This document shows, piece after piece, positions 48,201 through 55,112 of a DNA stretch of 64,000 bases. Source of the DNA: Hippasteria phrygiana (lineage: Eukaryota; Echinodermata; Asteroidea; Valvatida; Goniasteridae). Position numbers and translations under genes: made by a program. A model generated the notes under the pieces. The model was not told the DNA's origin. It ran no database searches and worked only from the letters and a program-made list of their open reading frames with translations. The DNA lies in the NCBI GenBank assembly GCA_037893225.1, contig JAZGUH010000412.1:992001-1056000 (forward strand), given 5' to 3'. The stretch's first letter is position 1. Every line of letters begins with the position of its first letter.

Positions 48201-51200
48201 AATTAATTAACATATTTCCCCAAGGTTGATTTTGGTTGAATTTTTATAGGAGGTAGCTGGAGTCCCAATAAATACATTGCCACTAAAATTTGCCCGTTAA
48301 CCAAAATGTCAGGGTCCTCGTCAATTTATACGCAGCACGATATGGGGCAGAGGGGTACCCCCCATTTTTTAGCCCCTATACACCCCTATACACTCTCCAG
48401 ACTATACATCTGAAAATAATTCCTGAGATTCCGGGAACACAATGACCAACACAAAAGGGGGGGGGTGGGCGGGCGGGGCCGGGCTGGGCTGGGCTGGGCT
48501 GGGCTGGGCTGGGCTGGGCCCCCGTTCACTCTGCATCATATGGGTCAATTACTGAACTAACAGTGCATGCACACAGGCAGTTTTGTCACAGTTCATGAGT
48601 GTGCTCTGCTGGTGGCCACCAGTGATTGAAAATCACTAATCCCATTGGCTTTGTGGCTAATCCATTTCGGTGGACAATATGGATTAAAGTTGTTCATAAT
48701 ATGTGATCCAACTATTGCAGCAATTAGCAGTCTGCTGTTTTTCTGCTTGAGTGGTTTTATGCTTGACTGAACAAAGAATGTGGTACTTGGGGAAGATAAG
48801 CCAATAAACAATGTGGTACTGAAAAGGTTAATCCCTTACAGCCATTATGGGTGTCAAATTGTATTCAAGTAACATGACTTCATATCGTACGCCATTAGAT
48901 GCATGTGTGCAGAGTGTAAACATTATTGCTCGAAATGTTGACAGTGAAAATTTGTTTGGAACACGTCACGGTCAATCATGAAAGTTTTCCAATTTACATG
49001 CCAAACTTGTAGGCAGTGATGATGTCATTTGCACAAGAGCACTAATTTCTTGACAGATTTTGGAGTCTTCTGGATGAGTTTCTACCCACCCACGGAGTTG
49101 CGTCTTTACCTTTCTTCACAAACTTCTGCCAGGGATACGGAGAGATGGGCTTCAGGAATGGCCAGGTATAAAAAAGAGAAACACAAACACACAAATTTTG
49201 TAGGGTATTTTTGTCTTTGTCTTTACTTTTGGTTTGGTTTTGGGGTTTTGGGATTTTAGGGGGTTTGGGGTCTTGGGGTTTCTGGTTTTTGGAGTTTCTG
49301 GTTTTTGGAGTTTCTGGTTTTTGGGGTTTCTGGTTTTTGGGGTTTCTGGTTTTTGGGGTTTCTGGTTTTTGGGGTTTAGGTTTTTGGGGATTTGGGTTTG
49401 GGATTCCAGGTTTTTGGGGGTTTTGGTATTTGGTTGTTTTTTTAAAATAGTTTTTTAGGTTTTTGGTTATTGGTAGGGTTTTGGATTTTGGTTTTTTTGT
49501 TATTTTTTTTTTTTTTAGTTTTTAGTTTTCGGTTTTCGGTTTTCGGTTTTCTTACTAGCATACAATATGAGTAGAAACTGCCATGGGCTAATGTACAAAT
49601 ATAATGTAACATGATGGTTTGAGGGTTTGCATTAGACATTAGCTGTTGAGGTATTAGAAGCTGACAAAGTAGTTTCATCAGTGAGAAGATGCATCGGGGA
49701 TGATGTAAATTTAGAAGAGAGATTTTTGCCCTTTTCCAACATAGTTTATGAAACACTGTATTTTCAGTGCTTTTCAAGAGGCACCACACTTAATATATTG
49801 TCCTATCACACTTGGAGCCCCTCCCCCCTCCTTTCGTGTGAATAAAAGCTTTGTTTGAAAAGCTCCATCTATTCATTACACTCGAATTAAAAAACAATAT
49901 ACATGTACATGTAGTTGAAACATGAATGGATTGAATACGCACAGAAATGTGCATATAGATGACAACCGGCCAGGTGGTCTTTTTCAAACCTGTGTCAGGC
50001 ATCCGTATTCAACAGGGTTAAAATGGTCTAAAAACATTTGATATATAAGATAATTTCATGCCTTCTAGTAAAATGTGCACTGACCAAGGCCAGCGTGTCT
50101 GTAAGGAAAATGTTTCATAACAATGTGACAAACGCATAGTATTACATTATAGAGTCTCACAATGCCAAGCTGTCAAAAAGAAGATATGTATTCCTGTCAC
50201 ACTAAATTTTCCTTCCAAATTTGTGTCCCTCATGGATTTCTGTGTCTGTGCCTCTGTGTACTGAATGTTCTCTCTCACAGGTAGTGATGACTAAATCTTG
50301 GTGCAACCTTAGCGCACAGCAGATCCAGCCCACCTACGACAACCACCAGTTTGACCATGCCCTGACCAATGGCGGCCAACGCATGGCCCACAGCACGGAG
50401 GACGGGTACAGCGGAGGGGGCAGTCTACTACTGAGTGGGAACATGAACGGGGGCACTGTGCACACTTTTAGGTAGGAGAGGGGGGCCACTGGAAGCCTAG
50501 GACCCTTTTTTCATGTCGTGACACCATTGGATGTCCTGGTGGTGATGATGTCACTCATTCATATTTATTTATTACCTTTCTTTACCCAGGATGTGCCCAA
50601 ACAGTTTAAAACGGGTTTGCATTGGGGCCCTGCATATATTTTTTATTAAAAATTGAGTTTTTATACATATAGAAAAATATTGACCCAAATACAAGAATAT
50701 TTACATAAATAAGTGAGGGCCCTTTTGTTACATTCTGGAAACCCAGGGGTAAGATTTGTCAGAAATTTTCCTGATTTCAGGATTTTTTGTCGGCATTTCA
50801 GAATTTTAAAAGAATCTTTAAAGAATCTCTTTTGCAATCTGGAATTCCTGAGGTGTTGTCCTGAAGGTGTTTGTACCTGTAAAAGTGGATATAGAACAAT
50901 AAAAACGGATATTTCGTCACCAACACCATGTCTTTTACAGAACCAAGTAATTTTCGTTTTCACGAACTGACACCCAAGTAGAGGAGCGCGCGCTAACCAC
51001 ATTTTCATTTTCACGAACTGAAACCATTCTTAATTTTACGAGTTTAGAGGTTTTCAGTTCAATGTTTATGTAACCCCACAATTAAGTATACAGGTGGAGT
51101 AGATTTGTGTCGAAGCTTTTAAAGCATTTTTCTTGGAATGGTATTTCCGCTACATGCTTGCGTGTCAATTCTGAAAATGCAAATTCTTCTCTAGCGAGTA

Positions 51201-54200
51201 AGTGCCCGATGTGCGCGTGCACACCTGGGTGTCAGTTCGTGTAACCGAAATTTACTCAGTACGCGGTTTCACGAACTGACACCGAGGTGCGCGTGAGTGT
51301 CAGTTCGTGAAAACGGTAACGATTTTAAGGGGGTGCCTTCAGGCAAATATGAACTACATGTATATGTTGGTCGGGGGTCCTTGTGGATTTTTCGTGGATT
51401 TCATGGATTTTTTTATTTTGGGCCAATCTCACCCCTGGGAAACTTGCCCTAGACTGCAATCCTATTCATTTTAATAATTTTGAAATACTGATGACAACAG
51501 AATGGACTAGTATGGGCCTGGGAGGGGTATGCTGGCCCAAGTTTACTTGGTCCAAATGAATTTCCCTATTTTACTAGAAAGAATTATATTTTAATGTTCC
51601 ATTTTATTGAAGTTCTTTAGAAATAAGAATAAATAAGAATAATTCTATCTGATAGTTAACACAGTGTTTGGGGAGAACTCTGCCTTTCAAAAGATTTGCT
51701 AGAAAACTATGCTCCGTAATCTAACGCTAATCTTGTACAACCAACCAACAAGTCTTTTTTTTTGTTCAGCTCGGAGGCGAATGTATTTTATAAATGTTCT
51801 CTATTTGGTGTTTTTTTACCAAAAATGCAATGATCCTCTGAAAAACTAAATTTAAAAAATTGATTGATTTTTTTTCTGTGTTGTTTTGCAGGGTGTTTGA
51901 CACTAGCCTGTCAGTATCCCATCCTATGCTTCTCTCCTATTCCATCAAGCCCTCCCAAGGTGTTGATGCATGCGTGTACCTCAGGCTCAGTAACAGCAGG
52001 GATAAGATCGTATTCTGGACAACTGGAGGTAAGTGAACTCCAGATTGTAGATCCAGCTAACGTTGTGTGGTGTTTTTTTTAATAAGCCAAGCTCTATGAA
52101 TAAAAAGTAGTAGATTCAACCTCATATGTGGTGTCCGCAAGGGAAATCGTACATAAGTCGCATGACCTATTTTTGAGTAATTGCGATTTGTATGAAAATC
52201 GTCATAAAAATTTGATATTCCTGTTTTTGTCAAAATACTGTAGTTTAAAGCATATTTAATTCAAAATGCCTGGTTTGCTTTTGTGTTGAGACCATTATTA
52301 AATGTGTACAATTTGACATTTTAGTCTGGCGTACTTCCGAAAAAATTGTGTAAACTTTGTATTATTTTCCATTCTCAATACTGAATTTATGGCTCTAATC
52401 GAAAACCAAAATATCGTATAGCATTATTTGTTTTCACCATTACAAAGCTTTCATTATATATTTTATTATGGAATGGAAATCTCAATTTTCGAAATGTCCA
52501 ACTTATGTCTGATTTTGCTTGCTGGTGCACATATACCCGCCTGTATCATTTATGTGAAGCTAGGAGCACCAGTGTATGAGGGGCAAACAAAAAAGTCAAC
52601 AAATCATTCTACCTGTGTCGACCCTGAGATCGGTTTTCACCCCATGATAAACTCAACCCTGTTCCAGATTTAGGGTTGAGATTCTCGTTGATGAAACACT
52701 CTCCCGGATTGAAATCAGTAGTGTGAAATGAGCAGCGATGAGTTTGACCTAGGTTGAAGTCGAAACAAGTGTGAAACGATGCAGGGTTGAACCGAGGGTT
52801 GAAAAATTGAGACTCAAGCCCGGGTGGCCCTGGGGTTCCCCCACCCCAGGTTGACTTCAACCCAGGTTGAGTGGCTCTAGTATTAAAAGGCCTATTTGTT
52901 CCCCCTGTTGATCGCAAGACGCCAAGGAGAGTCAGCTTCCGGTCAGTGCCTACGGTCTTCATGAGTCGGAGCTGCTTGACCCTAGACTCCCTCAGCTGTC
53001 TGGCATCACTGACCAGTGCCGGGCCTACGGACCGCTGGTTGGTCAGAGCCACAAGACCATGCAAGAAGCCGTCCTAGGGATGGACAGTCAGGGGACCACA
53101 TCCGGTGGATGGATGACACGGTAATAAGAGCGATGCGATTCAACATGACTAGCTCACCTCCTGGTTTTAATTTAATCCTCATTTGCTTTTTGCTGTAATT
53201 TTCAGAAATGAATGGATTTGGGGGTTATTATGTTATAGCAAATACTGTAACACTAACCTTTTAAGTTTGGTTCCCTCACCCTACTTCAGACAAACAGAGC
53301 AATTTATAGACGTCAGGGAATTATGAGGTTGGGAAACAAGGCTCGCTGTGCACACTATATATAAGAGATCACCCCCCAAAAAAACACACACAAAAAACAC
53401 AAAAACAAAAAATTCATGATTAAAACATTGGGATAGACCATTTCAAATGTAACAAATGTTAAAATCCCAAAATTAACTTTTTAGTGAAAAATGGTCTACT
53501 TGTAACTCAGAAAGCCATAGTGCGATTTTCAACTCCTTTCTTGCTGTCAGGTTACAAGTATCAAACCAATGTGAAGCATTGCTAAAGATATTCCAGAGTA
53601 AAAAAATTTCAGCAAAGTTTTGTTTAAATGGCAGGCACTTCTTGCTGCCTGAGTCCTGCTTCCCAGCCGACACCAATGTGACTGAGATTGGCGTGATGTG
53701 CTTCCACAAAGCACCTGAAGGAAACAAGATCTCCTACAGCCTCAGAGTTGGAGAAATTAAGGTACTTTAAACAAATGTCAAAGTTCCAAACAGTGGTATA
53801 AAAATATAATTTTTGTTTACATCGGAAGGTAAAGGCACTGTCTTGTGAATTTCTGAGTATTTTATGGATGTGACCTAGCCTATTCAACCAGGTTAAGGGC
53901 CGAACGTGCAGTTGTAGTTGTGCAGTTACAGGCGTGCTGGGCAATATTTTGCAAGGAAAACAATTTCGAACCAAGATACTGACAATTTGGGAGACCGCCA
54001 ACATAGGGCAAGACAGCTCGGAAAGAGTTCCATATCCGGACATCACTTATACCTCGTGCACAAAGTCTATGGGCCATGACAGAAAAAGTCAAAGTATTTT
54101 CAAAGAATAAGTTGAACATTTTTCCCTCCTAAATTCGTGTTTCTTTATCAGATTTACACTTTTTGGTAGTTTTTAAGTCATATTAAGGGAAAATACGTGA

Positions 54201-54836
54201 TGTCCGGATATGGAACTCTTTCCGACAGCTCAGTTGGTAGAGCACTGGTACGGTATTCCGGAGGTCGCAGGTTTAAATCCCGCTCCTGCCAGTATAGGAT
54301 GTTATGAGAAATTGACGTTCTGCCCCCATTTTGAGAGCAATGTTGATCATCTGCTACATAGTGCATTGCTGAAACAAAATTTGACTGTATATCCCAGTAG
54401 ACATTTCCTGTATCTCACAATTTTTGTATTGCAGATCTGTGACCCTGCGATGATACGAGACCAGACAACCCAGGTCACTGACCTGGAGTGCGTTGACCTC
54501 TCCTGGCATCCGCCCCTCCCCATCTTTTCCAAGGGCGATGGCTTCTTGTCCTTGTGTGCCAGCCTGCGATGGAACTATGCCCCCAATGCACTCCACTACG
54601 ATGTCTACTGTAGGGGCGTCCATCGCGACCCGAACCAGTCCCGCGACACAAAAGCCAGCGATATTGTTTTTATAGGTCGCGCCCATGCCAAAGCATTTCG
54701 CATCTGTCATCTGCTGGTGTCAAAGGTCGGCGGGAGTCAACCGAGGTCATTGGAGTTGATTGTTCAGCCGACAATGGCGGCTGGTTTTGCCGCGCCATTC
54801 GCCAGTGCAACTACAATTAAGGTGATCTACTCTTAA
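18132..54836 (+). CDS. ENGASE: cytosolic endo-beta-N-acetylglucosaminidase (GH85), complete, 13 coding exons
   Basis: Cleaves the chitobiose core of N-glycans in the cytosol, mainly processing free oligosaccharides released from misfolded glycoproteins. Coding exons: 18132-18213, 20444-20639, 41404-41552, 43124-43278, 44016-44164, 46256-46421, 46874-46977, 49057-49165, 50281-50471, 51892-52028, 52919-53120, 53635-53761, 54435-54836. All introns are GT-AG and phases agree, giving 722 codons plus stop, close to the ~740 residues of the vertebrate enzyme. There is no signal peptide, as expected. The GH85 barrel spans roughly residues 60-370. Landmarks are HDMMGGY, YFSHYFVTIPPPGWTNAAH, the catalytic W-L-V-N-I-E-N (Asn ~188, Glu ~190), VIWYDSV, FLNYNW, YVGVDVFGR and FAPGWVYE. 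C-terminal beta-rich regions follow. Intron 3 is 20.8 kb and full of retrotransposons. The start is the first of two tandem ATGs; the second would remove one residue. Confidence 0.95.
18280..18420. mobile_element. foldback MITE in ENGASE intron 1
   Basis: Arms of about 45 bp (GGGCCTTTTTGTTTCACACG, then AATCCGGATC and GTCAGTGATC) inverted at 18377-18420, with a ~50-bp loop. Confidence 0.8.
18526..18860 (+). mobile_element. tRNA-derived SINE, partial plus full unit
   Basis: A tail fragment (GTTTCTTTGTTCACTTTGAA to TTTACCTAGTCAG, 18529-18577) is followed by a full unit: head GTCGTATCATCATTGAGTGA, a tRNA-like part with A-box-like TAGCACAGTTGGTAGA (18748) and B box GGTTCGAATCC (18792), then the same tail ending CAGTTTCCCTTGTGGATTG. 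This is a SINE dimer in ENGASE intron 1. Confidence 0.85.
18880..20443. other. ENGASE intron 1, mostly unassigned
   Basis: No exon or clear element. Short inverted matches (TTGGGCATGATCAATGATAG at ~19541 and its near-inverse at ~20302) and recurrent TTGATCA/TAGATC words at 19560-20330 suggest a decayed foldback element. Confidence 0.35.
20444..20639 (+). CDS. ENGASE: ENGASE exon 2
   Basis: Acceptor TTTTGCAG, donor AG|GTCAGT, phase 2 out. Encodes EGKYEPITSEPICQPLKTLD and onward to PRTLVCHDMMGGYVAD, the conserved entry to the GH85 domain. Confidence 0.95.
20751..21822. mobile_element. candidate TIR element in intron 3
   Basis: Left AAAGGGAAAGTCCACCCTGA and right (inverse) AAAGGAGAATTCCAGGCT are similar, each bordered by TTA/TTTA. 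The interior is unusually GC-rich, with a (CCGG)n core at 20963-20985. Overlapping minus ORFs (20776-21832) have no recognised domain. Confidence 0.4.
22094..22536. mobile_element. GTGACCCGCTC MITE, copy 1
   Basis: 443 bp with ends GTGACCCGCTCTACAAAAAA and inverse (CTTTTTGCAGAGCTGGTCAC). The most diverged of four copies in the window; its target duplication is no longer clear. Confidence 0.85.
22800..22870. mobile_element. TTAA-flanked mini-element with CCCTAAC ends
   Basis: TTAA, then CCCTAACCCCCC, a 63-bp body, GTGTTAGGG, TTAA. Short member of the family at 55113-55518 and 61001-61437. Confidence 0.65.
23041..23405. repeat. ~95-bp direct duplication
   Basis: TTTTGTCTGATTTGGGGCCC with flanks (TGGATGGA(G/A)CTGTCAG, CTCCATGTCG) occurs at 23041-23135 and 23290-23405. 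Confidence 0.8.
23640..25250 (-). mobile_element. LINE copy A: ORF1 with CCHC zinc knuckles, split by a MITE
   Basis: The minus-strand ORF1 runs from about 25125. It has an N-terminal RNA-binding-like region (LKRPNTIRFNVRHLQDVTLR onward), then two zinc knuckles: CKICSKTGHFARDC (CX2CX4HX4C) and CFLCGSGNHRAFWH. The acidic tail is interrupted at 24381 by the MITE and resumes at 23937 as an Asp/Glu-rich run (poly-Glu near 23750-23820). Removing the MITE with one copy of its 4-bp target duplication keeps the frame open. This ORF1 type occurs in L1/Tx1-like non-LTR retrotransposons. No ORF2 follows, so the copy is truncated. Confidence 0.85.
23938..24381. mobile_element. GTGACCCGCTC MITE, copy 2, inside LINE ORF1
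   Basis: 444 bp; ends GTGACCCGCTCCGGAAAAAG and inverse CTTTTTCTGGAGCGGGTCAC; flanked by ATAT on both sides. Confidence 0.95.
25258..25320. repeat. (ATTTATTG)n at the 5' border of LINE A
   Basis: Six to seven units of ATTTATTG directly upstream (minus sense) of the LINE's first bases. Confidence 0.9.
25325..25385 (-). repeat. LINE 3'-end-like fragment
   Basis: GGAGTTATACAACTTCATTT ... CACATACAAG resembles 29133-29190, the end of the LINE D 3' region. It may be the tail of a further LINE copy. Confidence 0.4.
25415..25740. repeat. ~200-bp tandem duplication
   Basis: ATGTACGTACACGCAGCGAG ... CACGTGCGGCGCATG ... TTGCATGCATTGTACATGT occurs at about 25419-25523 and 25612-25720. It is rich in palindromes (TGCATGCA, GTACATGTAC, CACGTG). 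Confidence 0.9.
25790..27155. other. intron 3 stretch, no gene seen
   Basis: Includes a degenerate CCCCGATC-rich block (25965-26080) and a (TTTA)n run at 27040-27068. No exon. Confidence 0.4.
27156..27262. repeat. palindromic 16-bp minisatellite
   Basis: About seven units of ATATCCGGGTACCCGG, in which each unit is made of self-complementary GATATC and GGGTACCC cores. It lies just inside the start of LINE B ORF2 and probably truncates it. Confidence 0.9.
27290..29060 (-). mobile_element. LINE copy B: frameshifted ORF1 plus ORF2 start
   Basis: ORF1 begins near 28846 (MFRQGTTERVGTLRRTNTIR), continues in shifted frames through about 28352, and has knuckles CKICGEPSHLARDC and CFVCGSDRHKAAWH (about 28215-28305). 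A long acidic region follows, then a Lys/Arg-rich end near 27440. ORF2 starts at 27378 with SIASINVNGLR, the usual first strand of the APE-type endonuclease, and is cut off after about 30 residues by the palindromic minisatellite. Several frameshifts make it inactive. Confidence 0.8.
29065..29128. repeat. (CTACCTGAT)n at the 5' border of LINE B
   Basis: Seven units of the 9-bp CTACCTGAT, bordered on the LINE side by the sequence CGAACGCATCTAT. Confidence 0.95.
29130..30400 (-). mobile_element. LINE D 3' region, AT-rich degenerate tandem repeats
   Basis: Very A/T-rich; recurrent ACAAAATCAT, AAATAAATGTCATAAACAAT and TCAAATATTTAGAAACA words at irregular ~90-130-bp spacing. It lies between the ORF2 end and the next LINE's 5' border, so it reads as the 3' UTR. 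Confidence 0.55.
31325..31545. mobile_element. palindromic SINE pair, tails outward
   Basis: A ~105-bp minus-sense SINE tail plus B box (GGATTCGAACC at ~31407) meets a plus-sense copy at 31433. The arms are almost perfectly complementary from GTCAAACAATCCACAAGGG through the anticodon-arm region. Confidence 0.9.
31548..31815 (+). mobile_element. tRNA-derived SINE, full unit
   Basis: Head GTCGTATCCTCATTGAGTGG, A box TAGCTCAGTTGGTAGAGC (31724), B box GGTTCGAATTCC-like (31768), tail GTTTCTTTGTTCACTTTGAA. Inserted in LINE D. Confidence 0.9.
32735..36700 (-). mobile_element. LINE copy E: second type (APE endonuclease-RT), inserted in LINE D
   Basis: Endonuclease 35886-35008 (VDIAALQETRF, LLGDFNARVG, then RWHQLDLIIARR and D-x-DHSLVLS). 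Linker/RT N-terminus 34929-34340. RT proper 34315-32912 (NNYRGISLLSIVGKAFARV, ESQCGFRAARSTVD, FVDLTKAF, GVKQGCFLAPALF, active site LFADDA, FTYLGSTVS). A C-terminal zinc finger (CANCSRDCHARVGLLSHSRH) lies at 32842-32779 in a shifted frame. At least three frameshifts make it dead, yet codons are well preserved, so it is younger than its host LINE D. Outer limits are approximate. I would place it among RTE/CR1/Jockey-like APE LINEs but cannot fix the clade. Confidence 0.85.
38011..38995. other. between LINE copies; no gene seen
   Basis: Includes an AT-rich stretch (38450-38600) and a block rich in CTTGGGAATT words (38640-38800) whose overlapping ORFs on both strands are shadows. Confidence 0.4.
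38996..40660 (-). mobile_element. LINE copy C: ORF1 plus truncated ORF2 start
   Basis: ORF1 starts at 40440 (MTSRYRAPQRPTLKRPNTIQ). Its best-preserved part runs to 39712, with an RNA-binding-like N-terminus, knuckles CKICSQPGHFARDC and CFVCGSFNHRASVH, and an acidic Asp/Glu/Thr run. The remainder is frameshifted down to about 39100. ORF2 begins at 39070 as MLRIVTLNVNGLRKAKRNV and is lost after ~25 codons. This is the most complete ORF1 of the three copies, closely related to copies A and B. Confidence 0.85.
40670..41030. repeat. (AACTATTT)n with a SINE inside
   Basis: The array resumes on both sides of the SINE (40676-40712 and 40978-41028), so the SINE landed in it. It adjoins the 5' border of LINE C. 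Confidence 0.9.
40714..40976 (+). mobile_element. SINE with inverted partial copy (second palindromic pair)
   Basis: A minus-sense tail and B box (40714-40787) is followed by a plus-sense unit with A box TAGCTCAGTTGGTAGAGC (40841) and B box GGTTCGAATCC (40886). As at 31433, the inversion point falls at the D/anticodon-arm region. Confidence 0.9.
41404..41552 (+). CDS. ENGASE: ENGASE exon 3
   Basis: Acceptor TTCTACAG, donor G|GTAACG. Encodes RFVQGVPKIDCYRYYHWQYL and on to GWTNAAHKNGVQMLG, a strongly conserved barrel segment. Confidence 0.97.
41935..42367. mobile_element. GTGACCCGCTC MITE, copy 3
   Basis: 433 bp; ends GTGACCCGCTCCAGAAAAAG and inverse. Flanked by AAAT directly repeated (41931-41934 and 42368-42371); AAAT is not palindromic, so it is a true target duplication. 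Confidence 0.95.
42628..43071. mobile_element. GTGACCCGCTC MITE, copy 4
   Basis: 444 bp; ends GTGACCCGCTCTGCAAAAAG and inverse; ATAT on both sides. It ends 52 bp before ENGASE exon 4, so it supplies the terminal part of intron 3. Confidence 0.95.
43124..43278 (+). CDS. ENGASE: ENGASE exon 4 (catalytic Asn/Glu)
   Basis: Encodes TLITEWTDGSARCQQAFAS and on to YKLDGWLVNIENKIL. N-I-E-N carries the GH85 catalytic Asn and general-acid Glu. Acceptor GACAG, donor TTG|GTAAAT, phase 0. Confidence 0.97.
43378..43890. repeat. dispersed repeat R, copy 2 (inverse)
   Basis: Inverse of the 17055-17690 copy without the TTAA MITE. The outer ends (AGGTAATATACAACATTTGC at 43390 and GCAAATGTGGTATACTACAT at 43868) are inverted, so R itself has terminal inverted repeats. 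Confidence 0.8.
44016..44164 (+). CDS. ENGASE: ENGASE exon 5
   Basis: Encodes PEHMPQLVEFMRYLPSRMHE and GSKVIWYDSVITDGSLRWQD; acceptor AATCAG, donor AG|GTAGTT, phase 2. Confidence 0.95.
44570..44700. repeat. ~65-bp tandem duplication in intron 5
   Basis: AAAACCTGTCCCTG ... TGCT(A/C)GACT(G/C)ATTT ... CATTGTCTG occurs twice (44573 and 44638). Confidence 0.7.
44766..44879. mobile_element. 106-bp TTAA-flanked MITE
   Basis: TTAA, CCAGTTCACGCC ... GCGAACTGG, TTAA. It directly abuts the large minisatellite. Confidence 0.75.
44880..46140. repeat. 16-bp minisatellite GCCACACACCCAAAAA
   Basis: About fifty 16-bp units (length varying 14-17 bp) at 44880-45730, a ~190-bp non-repetitive spacer, then a more diverged block at 45925-46140. 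With no stop in any phase, it yields long ORFs (300-396 codons) on both strands; these are artefacts. Lies wholly in ENGASE intron 5. Confidence 0.97.
46256..46421 (+). CDS. ENGASE: ENGASE exon 6
   Basis: Encodes IFFDACDGIFLNYNWNAAKL through YDVYVGVDVFGR to GGGYNTNK; acceptor CTGCAAG, donor AAA|GTACGC, phase 0. Confidence 0.95.
46874..46977 (+). CDS. ENGASE: ENGASE exon 7
   Basis: Encodes AMSVIRQNKLSAAIFAPGWV and YEKHGAEDFCANQT; donor AA|GTAAGA, phase 2. Confidence 0.95.
46980..48460. other. ENGASE intron 7, mostly unassigned
   Basis: AT-rich, no exon or clear element seen; short pyrimidine- and T-rich runs at 47630-47700. Confidence 0.5.
48460..48525. repeat. (GGGCT)n with poly-G, G-quadruplex-prone
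   Basis: Poly-G, GGGCGGGCGGGGCC, then seven GGGCT units. At least ten runs of three or more G lie within ~60 nt on the coding (pre-mRNA) strand. Confidence 0.9.
49057..49165 (+). CDS. ENGASE: ENGASE exon 8
   Basis: Encodes KFWSLLDEFLPTHGVASLPF and FTNFCQGYGEMGFRNGQ; acceptor TTGACAG, donor CAG|GTATAA. Confidence 0.95.
49215..49550. repeat. TTTTTGGGGTTTCTGG minisatellite, then (GGTTTTC)n
   Basis: G/T-only 15-16-bp units begin about 60 bp after the exon 8 donor, grade into T-rich DNA and end in TTTTCGG units (49526-49550). ORFs across it are artefacts. Confidence 0.9.
49551..50280. other. ENGASE intron 8, remainder
   Basis: No exon. A diverged TTAA-type element end (CATCCGTATTCAACAGGGTTAA) lies near 50000-50022. 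Confidence 0.4.
50281..50471 (+). CDS. ENGASE: ENGASE exon 9
   Basis: Encodes VVMTKSWCNLSAQQIQPTYD to STEDGYSGGGSLLLSGNM and HTFR. It carries the conserved W-x-x-L-S-A-Q-x-I-Q-P block that follows the barrel. Confidence 0.95.
50955..51318. mobile_element. MITE with CGTTTTCACGAACTGACAC ends
   Basis: 19-bp terminal inverted repeats, plus three more internal TTTCACGAACTGA-type copies in both orientations (for example 51010, 51230, 51268). No clear target duplication. In ENGASE intron 9. Confidence 0.8.
51319..51891. other. ENGASE intron 9, remainder
   Basis: No exon or element recognised; good polypyrimidine tract before the exon 10 acceptor. Confidence 0.5.
51892..52028 (+). CDS. ENGASE: ENGASE exon 10
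   Basis: Encodes VFDTSLSVSHPMLLSYSIKP to DKIVFWTTG; donor G|GTAAGT, phase 1. Confidence 0.93.
52600..52875. repeat. CAACCCAGGTTGA-rich block
   Basis: Repeated GGTTGA/TCAACC words in both orientations just upstream of exon 11; probably a decayed foldback element. Confidence 0.55.
52919..53120 (+). CDS. ENGASE: ENGASE exon 11
   Basis: A non-ATG exon recovered by phase: exon 10 leaves phase 1 and exon 12 needs phase 2. This 202-bp frame opens after an in-frame stop at 52909-52911 and fits both. It reads DAKESQLPVSAYGLHESELL through GMDSQGTTSGGWMTR. The joined TTGDA and SGGW match conserved family positions. Acceptor GATCGCAAG, donor CG|GTAATA. Confidence 0.85.
53178..53345. repeat. dispersed repeat R, copy 3
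   Basis: Direct orientation; TTGCTGTAATTTTCAGAAA, ATAGCAAATACTGTAACACT, TAGACGTCAGGGAATTATGA. Empty at the TTAA site. Confidence 0.85.
53635..53761 (+). CDS. ENGASE: ENGASE exon 12
   Basis: Encodes HFLLPESCFPADTNVTEIGV to SYSLRVGEIK; acceptor ATGGCAG, donor AAG|GTACTT. Confidence 0.95.
53970..54295 (+). mobile_element. tRNA-derived SINE interrupted by a MITE
   Basis: GACAATTTGGGAGACCGCCA then the A box, split after GACAGCTC by a 204-bp element; resumes CAGTTGGTAGAGCAC and has a decayed B box GGTTTAAATCC (54270). In ENGASE intron 12. Confidence 0.9.
54020..54223. mobile_element. 204-bp MITE, 27-bp TIRs, 8-bp TSD
   Basis: Ends GGAAAGAGTTCCATATCCGG... and perfect inverse over 27 bp. GACAGCTC is duplicated at 54012-54019 and 54224-54231. 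An 8-bp duplication is characteristic of hAT (also P) elements. Confidence 0.95.
54435..54836 (+). CDS. ENGASE: ENGASE exon 13 (terminal)
   Basis: Encodes ICDPAMIRDQTTQVTDLECV to FASATTIKVIYS, stop TAA at 54834-54836. A lectin-like beta domain is likely, as in other animal ENGases. The nearest plus-strand AATAAA beyond the repeats is at 56408-56413, 1.6 kb downstream, so the 3' end is uncertain. Confidence 0.95.
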   Translation: MCDPAMIRDQTTQVTDLECVDLSWHPPLPIFSKGDGFLSLCASLRWNYAPNALHYDVYCRGVHRDPNQSRDTKASDIVFIGRAHAKAFRICHLLVSKVGGSQPRSLELIVQPTMAAGFAAPFASATTIKVIYS

Positions 54837-55112
54837 TAATGACATGAAGATATGATTCATCAATGACTATCGGCAAATCTTTGATATTTTAAACATTTTA
54901 AGACTTACATGTATTTTTTTACAGCTGTGTTTATCTTCCATTTTGATGGTCTGTTCACACATAATTCCAGGTAAGGTGCATAATAATTGTAAATGTTTTG
55001 AGTTTTCTTCAAGTGCCCTGCTGAATCCAGCAGAATCCATCAACAGCAGAGTGTGAATCAAGCCTGCTGAATCCAACATCTTCAACAAATGGTCTTTTGT
55101 TCACCGCTCAGA

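Noticed and set aside
49211..49458. Phe/Gly/Leu-rich repeat ORFs after ENGASE exon 8
   Set aside because: Frames across a G/T minisatellite within an intron.
52871..53077. Plus ORF reading FVPPVDRKTPRRV
   Set aside because: Alternative frame of ENGASE exon 11. The adjacent frame fits the phases and conserved residues.
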